A stretch of 64,000 bases of DNA from Diogma glabrata (lineage: Eukaryota > Arthropoda > Insecta > Diptera > Cylindrotomidae), in assembly GCA_963693315.1 (NCBI GenBank), contig OY856186.1:284972492-285036491 (forward strand), written 5' to 3'. Position numbers and translations under genes: made by a program. Below the pieces are notes generated by a model. That model searched no databases and was not told where the DNA came from. It saw only the letters and a list, made by a program, of their open reading frames with translations. How positions within the stretch are numbered: the first letter of the stretch is position 1; every line of letters starts with the position of its first letter. Below, one piece after another: positions 1-14,355 of this stretch.

Positions 1-1093
1 AACCAATTTAATCACCAGACTTAAACTGCAGATTCCGTAAAGTTTTCGAGTTAGTTATAATCTTAAAATTGAATTTGTTTTTGAAACTTTTTAAAATAAA
101 TTTAATTACGACGGAAGTAATTGAAAAATAATGCATTAACAAGGAGTAAGATTTTAATTTGATTATAACTTTTATACTCCAACATTTCGTTTATTTATTC
201 ATAGAAGTGTCAAAATTTTTCAAATTTGACATTATTATGCATTAAATGAAATTCGTTCGAATACTAAATGAACATCGCGTTTTTTGATTGGTTCATTAAA
301 TATTTAATGAAAATGAGATCTCATTAAGGAGTGCGTTCGATTACTAAATGAGATATTAACCATTTAATGAATCATTTAATGAATGACAGATGACAGCGTT
401 CGAGAACTTGAAAAACCGATTTCATTTAAATTTTCATTTAATGAAACCACGCCTCTTTTCATTTAATTTTAAATGCAGTAAATAGCATATTTAAGTTTTA
501 ATGAAGTTTTTTATTTAAAAAAATTTCAAATCGAAAACCGTAAAATTTTGTTTTATAATTTTTAATTAATTTAACAAATTGGCTATTACGAATTAATTGT
601 ATTATAATGAATTAAGGAATTAATTTTATATATAATAATTAATTCTCAATTGAAATATATAAACAAAATGGATGAAAATTTTGAAATTAGTGAGAGATAA
701 AACCAACAGCTCCTATTACCAATTACATTTAACGATTGAAAATAAAATTAATGAATAAGTTTTTGCAACCAATTCAATCACCAGTCTCAAACTGCAGATT
801 CCGTAAAGTTTTCGAGTTAGTTATAATCTTAAAATTGAATTTGTTTTTGAAAATTTTTAAAATAAATTTAATTACGACGGAAGTAATTGAAAAATAATGC
901 ATTAACAAGGAGTAAGATTTTAATTTGATTATAACTTTTATACTCCAACATTTCGTTTATTTATTCATAGAAGTGTCAAAATTTTTCAAATTTGACATTA
1001 TATGCATTAAATGAAATTCGTTCGAATACTAAATGAACATCGCGTTTTTTGATTGGTTCATTAAATATTTAATGAAAATGAGATCTCATTAAG
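1..1093. repeat. Long direct repeat pair (1-328 and 767-1093)
   Basis: Positions 1-328 recur almost unchanged at 767-1093, with a few substitutions and a 1-bp deletion; the first copy may extend beyond the window edge. The 440 bp between them are rich in ATTTAATGAA-type motifs in both orientations and share CGTTCGA motifs with the ends of the repeat. No primer-binding site, polypurine tract or coding frame was seen, so an LTR interpretation is not supported. Probably a duplicated or nested non-autonomous element. Confidence 0.6.
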
Positions 1094-1201
1094 TTCTCGA
1101 ATGCACTCTAGTTCTCGAACGCACTCTATGTTGGGTAGTAGGAATTACAATAATTTTTTTTTTTTATAAAATGTGTTGTGTAGTAGGAATTACAATATGT
1201 G

Positions 1202-3770
1202 TCACAATAACACATAAAAACCTTTTAAGACCAAGGTCCCACAACAACATACGTTCAAAGGTGTTGATGGACGTAAATCTTTATTTGTTTTTTTATATTT
1301 TTAGTTAAAGAATGGATAACTAAACAAAAAATCCTATCACAGACAAAATATGAAATAGGCCAATATTTTATGATAGAATAGGCAAAATAAAAGTAAATTA
1401 AAAAGCAAATTTTGACAAAAATTTGCTGAAACAAAACAAAAATGTAGTTGCCAATAATCCAGCCGGTTGCATATTCCTTGATCCTCTGACGCACTGTCTT
1501 TCTTGAGGATTAAAGCCCATACATAGTTATATGAAGGCTCGTTTCCTCAAGGAAGCTCAAGGAATAACACATAAAAACATTTTAAGACCAAGGTCCCACA
1601 ACAACATACGTTCGGAGGTGTTGATGGACGTAAATCTTTCTTTTTTTGTTTTTTTATATTTTTTGTTAAAGAATGGATAGCTAAACAAAAAATCCTATCA
1701 CTGACAAAATATGACATAGGCCAATATTTTATGATAGAATAGAGAAAATAAAAGTAAATTAAAAAGTAAATGGCAAATTTTTACAAAAATTTGCTGAAAC
1801 AAAACAAAAAAGTAGCTGCCAATAATCCAGCCGGTTGCATATTCCTTCATCCTGTGAGGCACCGTCTTTCTTGAAGATTAAAGCCCACACATAGTTATAT
1901 GAAGGCTCGTTTCTTCAAGGAAGCAATAGCGTCTCATCATCAAGGATTATTTCACAGCTAAGATTGAGGGTGCTACCGTTGACTGAAAAAAGTTCATCCG
2001 CCACCACCCCTAAGATGTCACCTTGGCTAGTGATATCTCACTGCTATTGCCAGTGGTGTGATATCTCACGTTAACTCGTATGTCAATAAAAAAAAAAGAA
2101 ATTATAAAATATTTATTACCACACAAATAGAATTTCTTTTATCCACGACTGCTATAAAATGTATGTATTCCATGTGTATGTCTTCCATTCTAATGTTATA
2201 CATTCTCTAAACTGTTGTAGAATGTAACGGTCGTTAAATATTCTCTAGTTCGTTAAGTATTCTACTAACAAAATCAAATCTAAACATTTTTGGTAAATTA
2301 TATCAAAAGGTAAGAATGAGAACAACAGATATATAAAATTAAAACATTTTCACGTTAAACTTTTTATTTATATATTGTTCTCCTTCTATCCTTTTGATAT
2401 TACTATACCAAAATATGTTAAGATTTGATTTTGTTTTTTGTATGATGTTATTCGATTTTTGTTATTTTTTCTATGATGTCTATGATGTATATCATTATGG
2501 TGATAAAAACTTTAGCAGGAAAACTGGAAATTATTGGAAATATTTTGCAGTCATGAATAAAATAGCATCTTGTATTCGCATAGGATGATGGCAAATCTAA
2601 ACTCATACAAGAATCTACTATTCAGAAATTTAAACTTTCCATTTATACATTTTTATATAAATAAGAACAAAAACTTTGTAATCTTTAATTTTTTTTTAAT
2701 AATATATGTTGTTTAGTAGGAACTACAATATGTGTTACAACAACACATAAAAACCTTTTAAGACCATGGTCCGATAACAACATACGTCCAAGATGTTAAT
2801 GGACGCAAATTGTTTTTTTTGTTTGTTTTAAAATAAGGGATCACTAAACGATATCAAATCACGAAAATCCTATCCTAGGGTGTACAATTTTATTTTATTC
2901 GAGTGCTCATTTCACTCCTCAAAATAGAATTCATAAATAAAGATGTTTATATTTTCAATGTCGTTCTTCCTTGAAGAAGAAAATTTTTAGTTTTTCGATT
3001 TCACTCCTTTGGAGTTTTTATTTTAGTTATTTATATTTTTTCGTTCATTTCATTTGCAAAAGAAGAAAATAGGTACTAATTTCGTCATCCTTTTTATATA
3101 TTTTTTATAACAATACTTGCAAAATTGAACAAAACAAAAATTATTTATTTTCTACGTTCGAAAGCATGAATTTTGAAGCAGAAATAAAATGTGTGAGTAT
3201 TTGCAAGAAAATATTACGATATTTTATTATCTTCACTCCTGTATTTGTGTTATATTTTTTCAGTTACTGGCTCTGAAAGAACGGAGTAAAGGAGTGATAT
3301 AAGAAGCGCTTTAAACTCTGGTTCTAAGGTGTTGATGGACGCAAATCTTTGTTTTATTGCTTTTTTTTTAAAAGAAGAGATAGCTAAACAATAAATCCTA
3401 TCACGTATAAAATATGACATAGGCCGATATTTCGAAAGGATAGAGAAAGTAAAAATAAAATGAGAGGCAAAAAGAAAATGTTTTAAAAATTTGCAGGAAA
3501 ACTAAAATGGGGTTGTCAATAATTCATCTAGTGGCATATTCCTTGATCATGTGACGCAGTCTTGCTCAATGATTGAAGCCCAAACATAGTTATATGAAGT
3601 AAGCAATAACGTGTAATCTTCAAGGAATACTGCTTAACTAAGATTGAGAGGGTGCTACCGTTGACAAAATAGAGTTAATCCGCCAGACTTCCTAAGATAT
3701 CATCTTAGGTAGTATTATCTCACAGCTATTGACAGCGGTGATACCTCACATTAACTCGTATTATTAGAGT
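1202..3770. repeat. Dispersed repeat family, four copies
   Basis: A repeat with the motif AAGGTGTTGATGGACG followed by a T-rich tract and AATCCTATCAC occurs at about 1202-1560, again in direct tandem at 1561-2085, as a short head fragment at 2700-2860, and as a diverged copy at about 3319-3765. The two best-preserved long copies end in a TATCTCAC...TTAACTCGTA tail. The 79-codon minus-strand ORF inside copy 1 (1494-1255) has no counterpart in the others and is not treated as a gene. Between copies (2086-2700 and 2880-3318) I see only AT-rich DNA. Confidence 0.55.
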
Positions 3771-3932
3771 TCACGGGGTTGTCATACCCGTAAATCAAAA
3801 ATAAAAAAAAATTACAACTCAACAAAAACTGATCCGCGGGAATGATTCGCAAAAATGGTATACAATGCGTAATACGACGAAAGCAAATTTTTGAGCAAAT
3901 AAAGATTTTATATAAAACTATTTTGAGTACTA

Positions 3933-6037
<2,105 letters not shown>

Positions 6038-6318
6038 TTTAACTTGTTCTTATGAGTTTTGAGGATTTAATAAACTTGAATAATTGTATTTTTTATTTTA
6101 GTTTATACAACTTTATTTAATCTAATTGAATGCAAGCCAGCGAAAAAAAGAGCGGGAAAAATTAACTCCATCTATAATAGATGTCACTCTGGTTTTATTT
6201 TAGTACCAAGTACCAACGAGCAATATATACAACAAGATGTAGAGAAAATCACAAGTAGTTACTTTAAAAATCTAACCTAATATTTTACACATACATATTC
6301 TTTTTTTTTTATTTATTT
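6038..6318 (-). promoter_or_regulatory. MCM4 upstream region with an E2F-type site
   Basis: The 5' flank of MCM4. GCGGGAAA at 6152-6159 matches the E2F/Dp consensus (TTTCCCGC on the gene strand) and lies about 115 bp upstream of the ATG. A second GCGAAAA-type motif is at about 6140. E2F control of MCM genes is well established in animals; occupancy here is inferred from the motif alone. Confidence 0.5.
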
Positions 6319-6577
6319 ATTGGCCGTGGCCCATTTCTCAAAAATGCCGATGAAATTGAAATTTTGACGTTTTGCGCTGAAATATAATTTTTTGTTTTGC
6401 TTTATTTTATTTCCTTCCACAAAAATTAAATTTTGAAAATATAATTATTGGAAAACAAATATTATTTGAATTTCAACACAATCTGTCAAAATTTACTCAA
6501 GTAGGATAGCAGAGTAAATTAAAATTGTTTAGTCGATTTGCAGATTCAATTTCATCGAGAAATGGGCCACAGCCAAT
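6319..6577. mobile_element. Small TIR element (MITE), about 260 bp
   Basis: The left end (ATTGGCCGTGGCCCATTTCTC) and right end (GAGAAATGGGCCACAGCCAAT) are near-perfect inverted repeats, followed inward by a second matching block around ATTTCATCGA/GATGAAATT. The interior has no ORF. Target duplication is unclear because the flanks are T/A-rich. Confidence 0.65.
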
Positions 6578-6717
6578 ATTATAGTGCAAAGAATTAATAG
6601 TGTATTCTTTTCGACTGTACTGAACAAAGTTCCAACACCGAATTATCGAAATAATTGTGTTCTTTTGGGTTGCACCAGCACAAAATTATGATTTCGATCG
6701 TATTCTTTTGGAAACAG

Positions 6718-7277
6718 GGGCCTTACTATTGATTTCGACGGATGCTATATCGACATCGTTTATTATCGTCTCTATCTCAACGACCGTCGAAAATTGACGT
6801 ACTATTGATTTCGATCAACAACATAAATTTAGTACTATATTATATCAGGTATTACCATCATAAAATGTAATATTTTAGAACTATTTTTGTGTCAAAAATG
6901 TCAAAACGTCAAACATTTTTTTTTCGTGCTTGATATTTTAAAATAGTTTTGGTTATATTTAATAATTCAAATGTATAGAGTATATTTATTAATAAATAAA
7001 ATTATTTTAATGAATAATTAATAAAATTAATTTAATTATTTTTATGAAATTTATGAACATATTTTCATACACAAGATTTTTGTTTTTTGTATTCTTGTTT
7101 CACAAGATTTTTGTTTTGATTCGATGACAGTCGAAAATAAACAGTGATGAAATATGTGTTATAAAATTTTCGATCCTAGTCGATAAGTATCGACCGACTG
7201 TAAACGATCGAAAGCAATAGTACGATTATAATAAAACGATCAAAAAACGAAGACGATCGAAATCAATAGTAAGGCCC
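6718..7277. mobile_element. TIR element (MITE), 560 bp, with CAG target duplication
   Basis: The terminal inverted repeats begin GGGCCTTACTATTGATTTCG and end in its complement. CAG flanks both sides (6715-6717 and 7278-7280), consistent with a 3-bp target duplication. Further in, TCGATCGT/ACGATCG-type motifs recur in both orientations. No coding capacity. The superfamily is not determined; a 3-bp duplication with a GGGCC start would suit a Harbinger-like or related DNA transposon. Confidence 0.7.
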
Positions 7278-7329
7278 CAGAATTGTTATTTTGCCCACAC
7301 CCAGTACAAAAAAAATAGCATCGTAGAAA

Positions 7330-7849
7330 TTGGTGGTGTAGAACAGCGTTTCTTAAACTAGGGGTCGCTAGATTTTTTCATGGGGTCGCGAGAAATTCCC
7401 AATTTAAAACAACTGCACTAAAATTTCTATCTAAATTTAAGTCTTAAATTAACAAACTTTGCAAGGTTTTAGAATTGGATGATTTTTTAAATGTTTTAAT
7501 GTTTTCACTAATCTTTTGGTAACATTATTCAATCCACAAAACAATTTTGTAGTCGAATCGTTTTCTTTTATATTTATATACATTTGTGTGGTTTTCCATT
7601 TAGCAATCTTGTGTAATTTACACATTTTTTTAAATCACGAGAAGAAAGACCACTGTGTTTGATTTGCAATAAAACTTTAACAAGTGAGAGTTTTAAGCTA
7701 GCTGTTTAAATCAGCTGGGATTTAAACAGCTGATGATCACTGACCTGAAAATCAGCTGTTATGGGAGCACTTCATGGGCGTCTGTAGTGATGGTGTCGCT
7801 GCCATGACAGGTAAGCTAAATTGGCTTTTCGGACGAATTAAAAATTAAA
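7330..7849. other. Non-coding stretch; possible hAT-type end
   Basis: CAGCGTTTCTTAAACT followed by GGGGTCGC at about 7341-7369 resembles the termini of some insect hAT MITEs, but no matching opposite end was found. The rest is AT-rich with an AGCTGATTT/AAATCAGCTG palindromic cluster at about 7700-7760. No gene seen. Confidence 0.3.
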
Positions 7850-9010
7850 AAAATCGAAAGAAACCGATAGAAAACGAATAGTTTTCTATCGTTTGCTATC
7901 CGTTTCTATCGGATTTAATTATATCTGCCAGATAGAATACGCACCGTAATCTATCGTAACGTATAGGATTTTTCAGTTTTCGGTTTCAATGGTTTTTCTA
8001 CGATAGAATTTCTATCGTAGTTAATCGTTTTGAATCAGAAGATCACGATTGAAATTTTTTTTGGTGAAATTGAAAAAGTTTTGAATCGTTTTCTATCCGA
8101 CATTACATATATAGCACCAATCGTAACTTATCGTATTTTCCCGTCATTAGATTTCTATCGGGCTGAATCTGAAATTTACGATTGAGATGTTTTCAGGAGA
8201 AATCAACCAATCGTAATCTATCGTTATCAATAGGATTTTTTACTTTTCGGTTTCAATGGTTTTTTTACGATGGAATTTCTATCGTTGTTAATCGTTTTAA
8301 ATCTGAAGATCACGACTTGAAATTTTTTGGGAAAACTGAACAAGTTTTGAATAGTTTATCGTACATTCCATATGTAGCACCAATCGTAACCTATCGTATT
8401 TTTCCGCCTTCAGATTCCTATCGGCTGGAATCTGAAATTTACGATTGAAATTTTTTCAAGAAAAACAAACCAATTGGCATCATTCGTCACCTATGGGATA
8501 TTTCAGATTTGGTTTCAATGGGTTTTTTCCGATAGAATTTCTATCGTTGTTAATCGTTCTGAATTTGAAGTTTTTGATTGAAATTTTTTGGTAAAACTAA
8601 ACAAGTTTTTAAACGTTTTCTATCGTACATTCCATATGTAAAACCAGTCGTAACCTATCGTATTTTTCCGCCTTCAGATTCCTATCGGTTTGAATCTGAA
8701 ATTTACGATTGAAATTTTTCAAGAAAAACAAACCAATCGGCATCATTCGTCACCTATGGGATATTTCAGATTTGGTTTCAATGGGTTTTTTACGAAAGAA
8801 TTTCTATCGTTGTTAATCGTTCTGAATCTGAAGTTTTTGATTGAAATTTTTTGGTAAAACTAAACAAGTTTTTAAACGTTTTCTATCGTACATTCCATAT
8901 GTAAAACCAATTGTAACCTATCGTATTTTTCCGCCATCAGATTCCTATCGGTTTGAATCTGAAATTTACGATTGAAATTTTTTCAAGAAAAACAAACCAA
9001 TCGGCAACCA
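7850..9010. repeat. Tandem repeat, about 263-bp monomer, four or more units
   Basis: The landmark GTTAATCGTT recurs at 8020, 8287, 8549 and 8812, giving a period of 262-267 bp. Each unit contains TTTCTATCG, CCTATCGTATTTT and GAAATTTACGATTGA blocks. Adjacent units become more alike towards the right, as expected for recent amplification at one end. CTATCG/CGATAG motifs occur in both orientations. The small ORF at 8182-8448 falls within one monomer and is not a gene. Confidence 0.8.
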
Positions 9011-9039
9011 CCGTCACCTATTAGATATTACTATTATTA

Positions 9040-9975
9040 TTGCAAAAGTGAAATTTTTACTCCCCCCCCCCCTTTTCTGACATTTCTCGACGTTTTAGGA
9101 CCTACTAATTCTAAAAAAGCAAAAAAAAATGTATGTCTGTCTGCCGGCCGGCCGACGAAATCTAGAAAACGGCTGGACGGATTCCAAAATTTTTCTAAAA
9201 ATAGGTTTACTCAATGGGAAGAGCCGAAAGGACGATGTGTTCGATAACTGTACCAGAAGTGTGTCAAAAAATCGTCGAGTGTGTCAGAACAAGGATATTT
9301 GCATATTTTTTGCTTAAAAAACGTTCATTTTAAGTGAATACGAATAGAAACATTGAATATGAAGAAATCTTGATGATTGGGATTGGTATGCGAGACCAAA
9401 AACTAGAATATTGCATTATAAGTTTGTCAAAAAAATATTGTGAAGTATGTCAAAAAAATGATTTTCATTTACTTTTTTAGCCAATTTTTTGGAAAAAAAA
9501 TTTAACTGTTTGTACTTTGTATGACGTAAATGTGACATGGAAATTTTTGGATTTGTTTTGAAATAGTTTTTGAAATATTTTTGGAATTTTGAAAAAAGTT
9601 TTAATCTTTGATTTTGTAAGAATTTTTGGAATATTTGTAGAATTTTGGAAAAAGTTTGAATTTTTAAGAATTTTTTGAATATTATTTAGATTTAGAAAAA
9701 GTTTAAATATTTGATTTTATTCTAATTTTTGGAATAAAGAAATGAGTTTCAATTTTTGATTTTGTTATAATTTTTGCAATATTTTCAGAATTTTTGAAAA
9801 AAGTTTAATCTTTGGTTTTGTAATAATTTTCGTAATATTTTTAGAATTTTGGAAAAAGTTTGATTTTATTTAATTTTTACAATGTTTTTGGAATTTCGAA
9901 AGAAATATGAATTTGTGATTTTTTAATATTTTCTCGAAACGCTAAATGGAGAGGTTTTCGAGTAGTTTGCTACAA
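9040..9975. repeat. AT-rich minisatellite-type dispersed repeat, copy 1
   Basis: The head (TTTCTCGACGTTTTAGGACC, then a CTGCCGGCCG block) and the tail (CGAAACGCTAAATGGAGAGG) recur at 50,770-61,053. Between them are many degenerate units built from GAATATTTTTAGAATTTTG, AAAAAGTTT and TTTTTGATTTT. Short ORFs at 8972-9247 and 9129-9317 run through the head but show no protein-like conservation. The run of C at 9060-9071 is a homopolymer. Confidence 0.75.
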
Positions 9976-10146
9976 CAGCGATACAACGATTAATCAACCC
10001 AGCCTTAATACCACTGTCGCACGATATCCATTCCATATCCCTCGAAGAATGAAATTCTGCGTGGTTATATCGAAATAAAAATACCAGTGCTATTTTATCC
10101 ATTTTTTATAATAGCTAACATTAAACATATACAATTATAACCATTA

Positions 10147-11523
10147 TTAACTTGCTATAATTAACTTTGATAACTTGTTCATCGGCAAATGTACTGGATC
10201 GTAAGTTTTCGTTACAATGCCGGTTGCAACTGTTTTACCTAATTCCCTGACAGTAAATGGTTGTCCATTTGTCATAACCATTTTTCTTAAAAGAGATAAA
10301 CGGACATTACCATGATCGCCAGGTATCAGCATTTCATTGCCATCGACTAGATCTATTCGACAAGGAACGTTCCAAGTCCTACTAAAAAGTTGTTGGATAT
10401 ATTTTGATGTTAATGGTTTAGATCGACCACCTTCGCCTTTTGTTAATAAATACATTGACGCATCGAAATGATTTGATATAATAGATGTGCCAAGAGCACA
10501 TATTAGCATACCACGTTGTACTGATGAAATTTTTACACCTCGTAATAGTACTCCGACATTGTCACCAGCTGTAGCCTTTGTCACACTTTTTTTGAAAATT
10601 TGAATATCTGATACGGTTGTCTTAATTTGTTCATCGAATCCTAATAACTCTGCGTCATCGTTTCGATTTACTACACCTCGTTTTATTGTACCAATTACTA
10701 CAGTTCCTCTTCCTGGGACTGTGAATGCATTATCAATCGGCATTAAAAATGGAGAGTTAACATCCCTCACAGGGGTTGGAATATACTCATCTATTACTTT
10801 CAGAAGCTCTCGTATTGATTTTTCTCCTATTTCAGACGAATCTCCTTTTAGTGCTAAAAGAGCTGAGCCATATATCACAGGACTTGCAATTCCATCAAAT
10901 CCAAAATCACTAAGCAACTCACGGATTTCAATTTCAACTAGTTCTAATACTTCATTATCAACTTGATCTGCCTTATTTATATATACGACAATTTTATCAA
11001 TTCCAACTTGTTTCGCTAAAAGTAAATGTTCCCTAGTTTGTGGCATTTGTCCATCGGTTGCGGCAACAACCAAAATTGCACCATCCATTTGTGATGCACC
11101 CGATATCATATTTTTAATATAATCAGCATGACCTGGACAATCCGTATGTGCATAATGTCGTTTATGTGTTTTATAACCAACATGGGCTGCATTTATTGTA
11201 ATACCTCGAGCTTTTTCTTCTGGTGCTCGATCAATTTCATCATACGAAACAAATGATGCTAACCCGTCTTGTGATAAAATTTTTGTTATTGCGGCAGTTA
11301 ATGTTGTTTTTCCATGATCAACATGACCAATCGTTCCAATATTACAATGATTAATTTCAGAGTTCCCTGTTGAATAATTTATATAAATTGAGGTTAGATT
11401 CTTATAAGTTCCTTCAAATGGATTCAGTCGATAATTATCGAAATGAAATAAACGATAACAGTAAAATTGTTGTGCTTTAAATAATGGGACTAATACTTTA
11501 AGTGTAAATGATTTTAATATCAT
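10147..11523 (-). CDS. TUFM: Mitochondrial translation elongation factor Tu
   Basis: A single-exon ORF of 458 codons. EF-Tu delivers aminoacyl-tRNA to the mitochondrial ribosome in a GTP-dependent manner. About 55 basic, Tyr/Phe-rich residues precede the conserved core and look like a mitochondrial targeting sequence. GTPase motifs are complete: GHVDHGKT (66-73), RGITI (106-110), DCPGH (128-132), NKAD (183-186) and SALL (220-223). Domain 2 ([17 protein letters not shown]) and domain 3 ([22 protein letters not shown]) follow. The domain 3 sequence and the C-terminus appear more diverged than in typical animal mitochondrial EF-Tu, so this could be a second paralogue (insects such as Drosophila have more than one) rather than the canonical gene. 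It diverges from MTAP. The start is the first ATG of the frame and includes the presequence. Confidence 0.95.
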   Translation of the reverse strand: MILKSFTLKVLVPLFKAQQFYCYRLFHFDNYRLNPFEGTYKNLTSIYINYSTGNSEINHCNIGTIGHVDHGKTTLTAAITKILSQDGLASFVSYDEIDRAPEEKARGITINAAHVGYKTHKRHYAHTDCPGHADYIKNMISGASQMDGAILVVAATDGQMPQTREHLLLAKQVGIDKIVVYINKADQVDNEVLELVEIEIRELLSDFGFDGIASPVIYGSALLALKGDSSEIGEKSIRELLKVIDEYIPTPVRDVNSPFLMPIDNAFTVPGRGTVVIGTIKRGVVNRNDDAELLGFDEQIKTTVSDIQIFKKSVTKATAGDNVGVLLRGVKISSVQRGMLICALGTSIISNHFDASMYLLTKGEGGRSKPLTSKYIQQLFSRTWNVPCRIDLVDGNEMLIPGDHGNVRLSLLRKMVMTNGQPFTVRELGKTVATGIVTKTYDPVHLPMNKLSKLIIAS

Positions 11524-11847
11524 TTTTATAACTTTATTTATTTATAAAACTGACACCTAGCCCTATAAACCATGAACGGTATTAAATTCAATTATGCATT
11601 TTAAATTACAGTTCATTTCATTTAATTTAGAGGTTTTAATTTATAACTATAATTATTTAACGAAGAAACTAGAATTTGCATTATGAAGAAGTTTCTACTT
11701 TCTAGTCTCGTTATCAAATAAAATAATATGACGTAACTGCTAGACATGATAAGATGAAATTATAACCGATAGTTGTATAACTATAAATGACAGTCGTGAG
11801 GCTATTTTATTTCTATTCGATTTGAGACAACTTGAACGGTAAAAATC
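11524..11847. promoter_or_regulatory. Shared divergent promoter of mitochondrial EF-Tu and MTAP
   Basis: Only 324 bp separate the two start codons, which face away from each other, so both promoters and 5' leaders must lie here. The stretch is AT-rich with no obvious TATA box at a fixed distance from either gene. No specific factor site could be assigned with confidence. Confidence 0.6.
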
Positions 11848-12738
11848 ATGGTTAAAATTAAGGTAACAAGATAATGGATATTTCTTAAAATAAAACAATC
11901 TAAATAGTTTATTTATCTATAGATTGGCATTATTGGTGGTTCTGGATTAGGTGATCCACAAATACTTCAAGATCGCAAAGAAAGAACTGTACAAACACCA
12001 TACGGAGATCCATCCGATGTTTTAATAGAAGGGACAATAAATTCAGTTGATTGTGTAATTCTTGCAAGACATGGTCGCGGTCATTCTGTAATGCCATCAA
12101 ATGTCAATTATCGGGCAAATATATGGGCATTAAAACATGTTGGTTGTACACATTTAATCGTTTCAACTGCAACAGGATCATTACAGGAGCATATTCTTCC
12201 AGGTCAAATTGTAATTCCTGATAGTTTTATCGATCGCACAACAAAACGAGCGTCCACTTTTTATGATGGTGCAGCGACAAGTCCACCGGGTGTATGTCAT
12301 TTGCAAATGGAACCTGCATTTTGTAATAAAACACGATCCGCTTTGATAAAAGCCGCCGAAGAATTAAAAATTCCAACTCATAATAAAGGTACAGTTATCA
12401 CAATAGAAGGGCCAAGATTTTCAAGTAAAGCCGAAAGTTTAATGTTTAGACAATGGGGTGGGGATGTTATAAATATGACAACCATTCCAGAAGTTGTTTT
12501 AGCTAAAGAAATTGGTTTATGCTATGGTGCTGTTGCAATGGCCACTGATTACGATTGCTGGAGAGATTGCAGTGAAAGTGTTTGTGTTGGCGATGTTATG
12601 GCAACGTTTAAAACAAATGTTGTTAAGGTTACGGACATTTTAAAGTTGGCCGTTACAAAGATTGCTGAACAAAATTGGGATGAAACTATCGAGAATTTGC
12701 AGATAGTTGTGAAGTCAAGTGTAATGTTAAGTAAATAA
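11848..12738 (+). CDS. MTAP: S-methyl-5'-thioadenosine phosphorylase (two exons)
   Basis: MTAP cleaves 5'-methylthioadenosine, the by-product of polyamine synthesis, with phosphate to adenine and methylthioribose-1-phosphate in the methionine salvage pathway. Exon 1 is only five codons (11848-11862, MVKIK), followed by a 60-bp GT-AG intron and exon 2 from 11923 to the TAA at 12736-12738; the product is 276 residues, close to the human 283. Seen in order: phosphate-binding GGSG (10-13), ARHGR (53-57), the FIDRT block (107-111), NMTTIPE (189-195) of the nucleoside site, and ATDYDCW (212-218) near the C-terminal region. The exon 1 start is supported because the splice restores KIGIIGGSG, the conserved family N-terminus. 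An AATAAA lies about 35 bp after the stop. Confidence 0.95.
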
Positions 12739-13690
12739 TCATTGAAAGATAAGGTTTATATTTGCTTATGTAATAAAAAGTACTTGACCTAAATTGTTTT
12801 TTAGTCGTGCTCAATGTGATAAGCTTTGCAATCGTGCTATTCTTTTATTAATTTAGATACAGTATATTTCGAAATACCTATAAATTTGTCGTGCTACCTA
12901 GTCAGTTTATTCTATCTAGTTAGATATAATAAAATATAAAAGTTTTTATAATTATTGTATTATAAGTTATTTGTATCTTTTTTATTCCAAAGTTACCCAT
13001 GTTTAGAGTTAATTATAATAAATTATAGATTAACATCTCTGAATATCCGAAGGTTCCATGCTAAACTGAACAAATGTGGTTTGTAATTATTACTCAGTTA
13101 TCTTTAACGTGTTTATAAACGCTGCATTTAAAATTGGTAGGTTTAAAATTATCTAGAAAAGCTCACGCTAGCAAAGCATTCCACAGATACGAGATTCTGT
13201 TTCTCTGGTGTGACGCGCTTGGTTTACAGACTCAGGGAAAATCCATTTGTTCCCTGCGGAAGCTAGTTTATCCATAATATACTTGTAAAATACTGTAAAC
13301 CAGCGACATTTCTTCTATGTTACAAGAAATCAAGCTCGTTTGCAAAATTTAAAATGCCAATCAATTTAATAGCTCGCCGTTGTATAGGATCAAGACCATT
13401 CCAACTACTTTTGTAGAACTAAGGACGAATAAAAAATAATTTCTATAATAAAAAAAACTGTTCACTAATAAAAAACTTACGACATCGAACAAAACTCCCA
13501 CTTTTTGACCAACGGTCTGGTCTAGACTAAAATAGGAGATTAATTATCATATCGCTTTCAATCTCAACTCCTAGAAGTCTAACAGACTTTATCTTTAAGA
13601 TCATTTGAATCAAAACGGATTAGGTGTTGATAAATAAATAAACAAATGGAACTTTTGTTTTGCTTGTATTGAATTCAACACGGTTAGCAA
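12739..13690. other. MTAP 3' flank and intergenic DNA
   Basis: AATAAA at 12772-12777 is a probable MTAP polyadenylation signal. The remainder has no ORF or clear element. A moderately GC-richer patch at 13,160-13,400 (with GAGATTCTGTTTCTCTGG) resembles a decayed mobile-element remnant that I could not assign. Confidence 0.5.
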
Positions 13691-14128
13691 TCTCATTCTC
13701 TCTGGCGTTTATATCCTATGGAAGAGTTTTGTTTTCTTTGCAATCAGCTCTCATTCATCTTGTTCCCGGACTAGTTGATTCCAGTTTCGACCTCATATAT
13801 CACGAAGGTCTTCGATGATGTTATTACCACAGCGCTGTCTAGATCTGCCCCTAGGCGAACAACAGATTGTTGTTGCGACACTTTTCTATCTAATCATTAT
13901 CATTCTTCCTAATGAAGCCCTTTCTACATGAACAAATCAATCAATCCGGTTGGATATATTGAATTGAAATACATCGTAGCCTCCAAGGAGTTGTTTCATT
14001 TCATGATTCATTCGGATTCTATACTGATTTTCAGCAATTTTACATGGACCATAAATTGTTCGTATATGACTTTGCTATTGAATGGAACTCTACAATCGGA
14101 AATAATCAGTGTCCGACTTTCCCGTTGC
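13691..14128 (-). mobile_element. Decayed RTE-type LINE fragment (3' end)
   Basis: On the minus strand this matches the 3' terminal 430 bp of the RTE-like element at 35.7-39.1 kb: the CTCTCTGGCGTTTA end at 13,695-13,715 and the region encoding the C-terminal part of its reverse-transcriptase ORF, with many substitutions and stops. The antisense ORF at 13928-14137 is a shadow seen in both copies. A 5'-truncated insertion, as is usual for LINEs. Confidence 0.75.
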
Positions 14129-14355
14129 TTTTATTAAAAAAACACGGTGGCAACATTGAACCTTACTTCTTCTTTTAACTCTGTTAAAACGAAAATCTAA
14201 AGAAAGTTGTATAGCTATGAATCGATAATTTGCAATAACTCTTTCCATCTGTTTTTAAATTATATCGTGAAAATATTCTATATTACATTTACTTTTTCTA
14301 CATTCTAATACATTTAATTGTATTGCCTTAGTTTAACTTCTTTATTGTATTTCTA

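Noticed and set aside
1..1093. Repeat pair as LTRs of a retrotransposon
   Set aside because: No primer site, polypurine tract or coding sequence between them, only 440 bp of AT-rich DNA.
2394..2588. 64-codon ORF in the MCM4 intron region
   Set aside because: Phe/Tyr/Asp-rich, on the opposite strand to MCM4, no similarity to the missing MCM4 exons.
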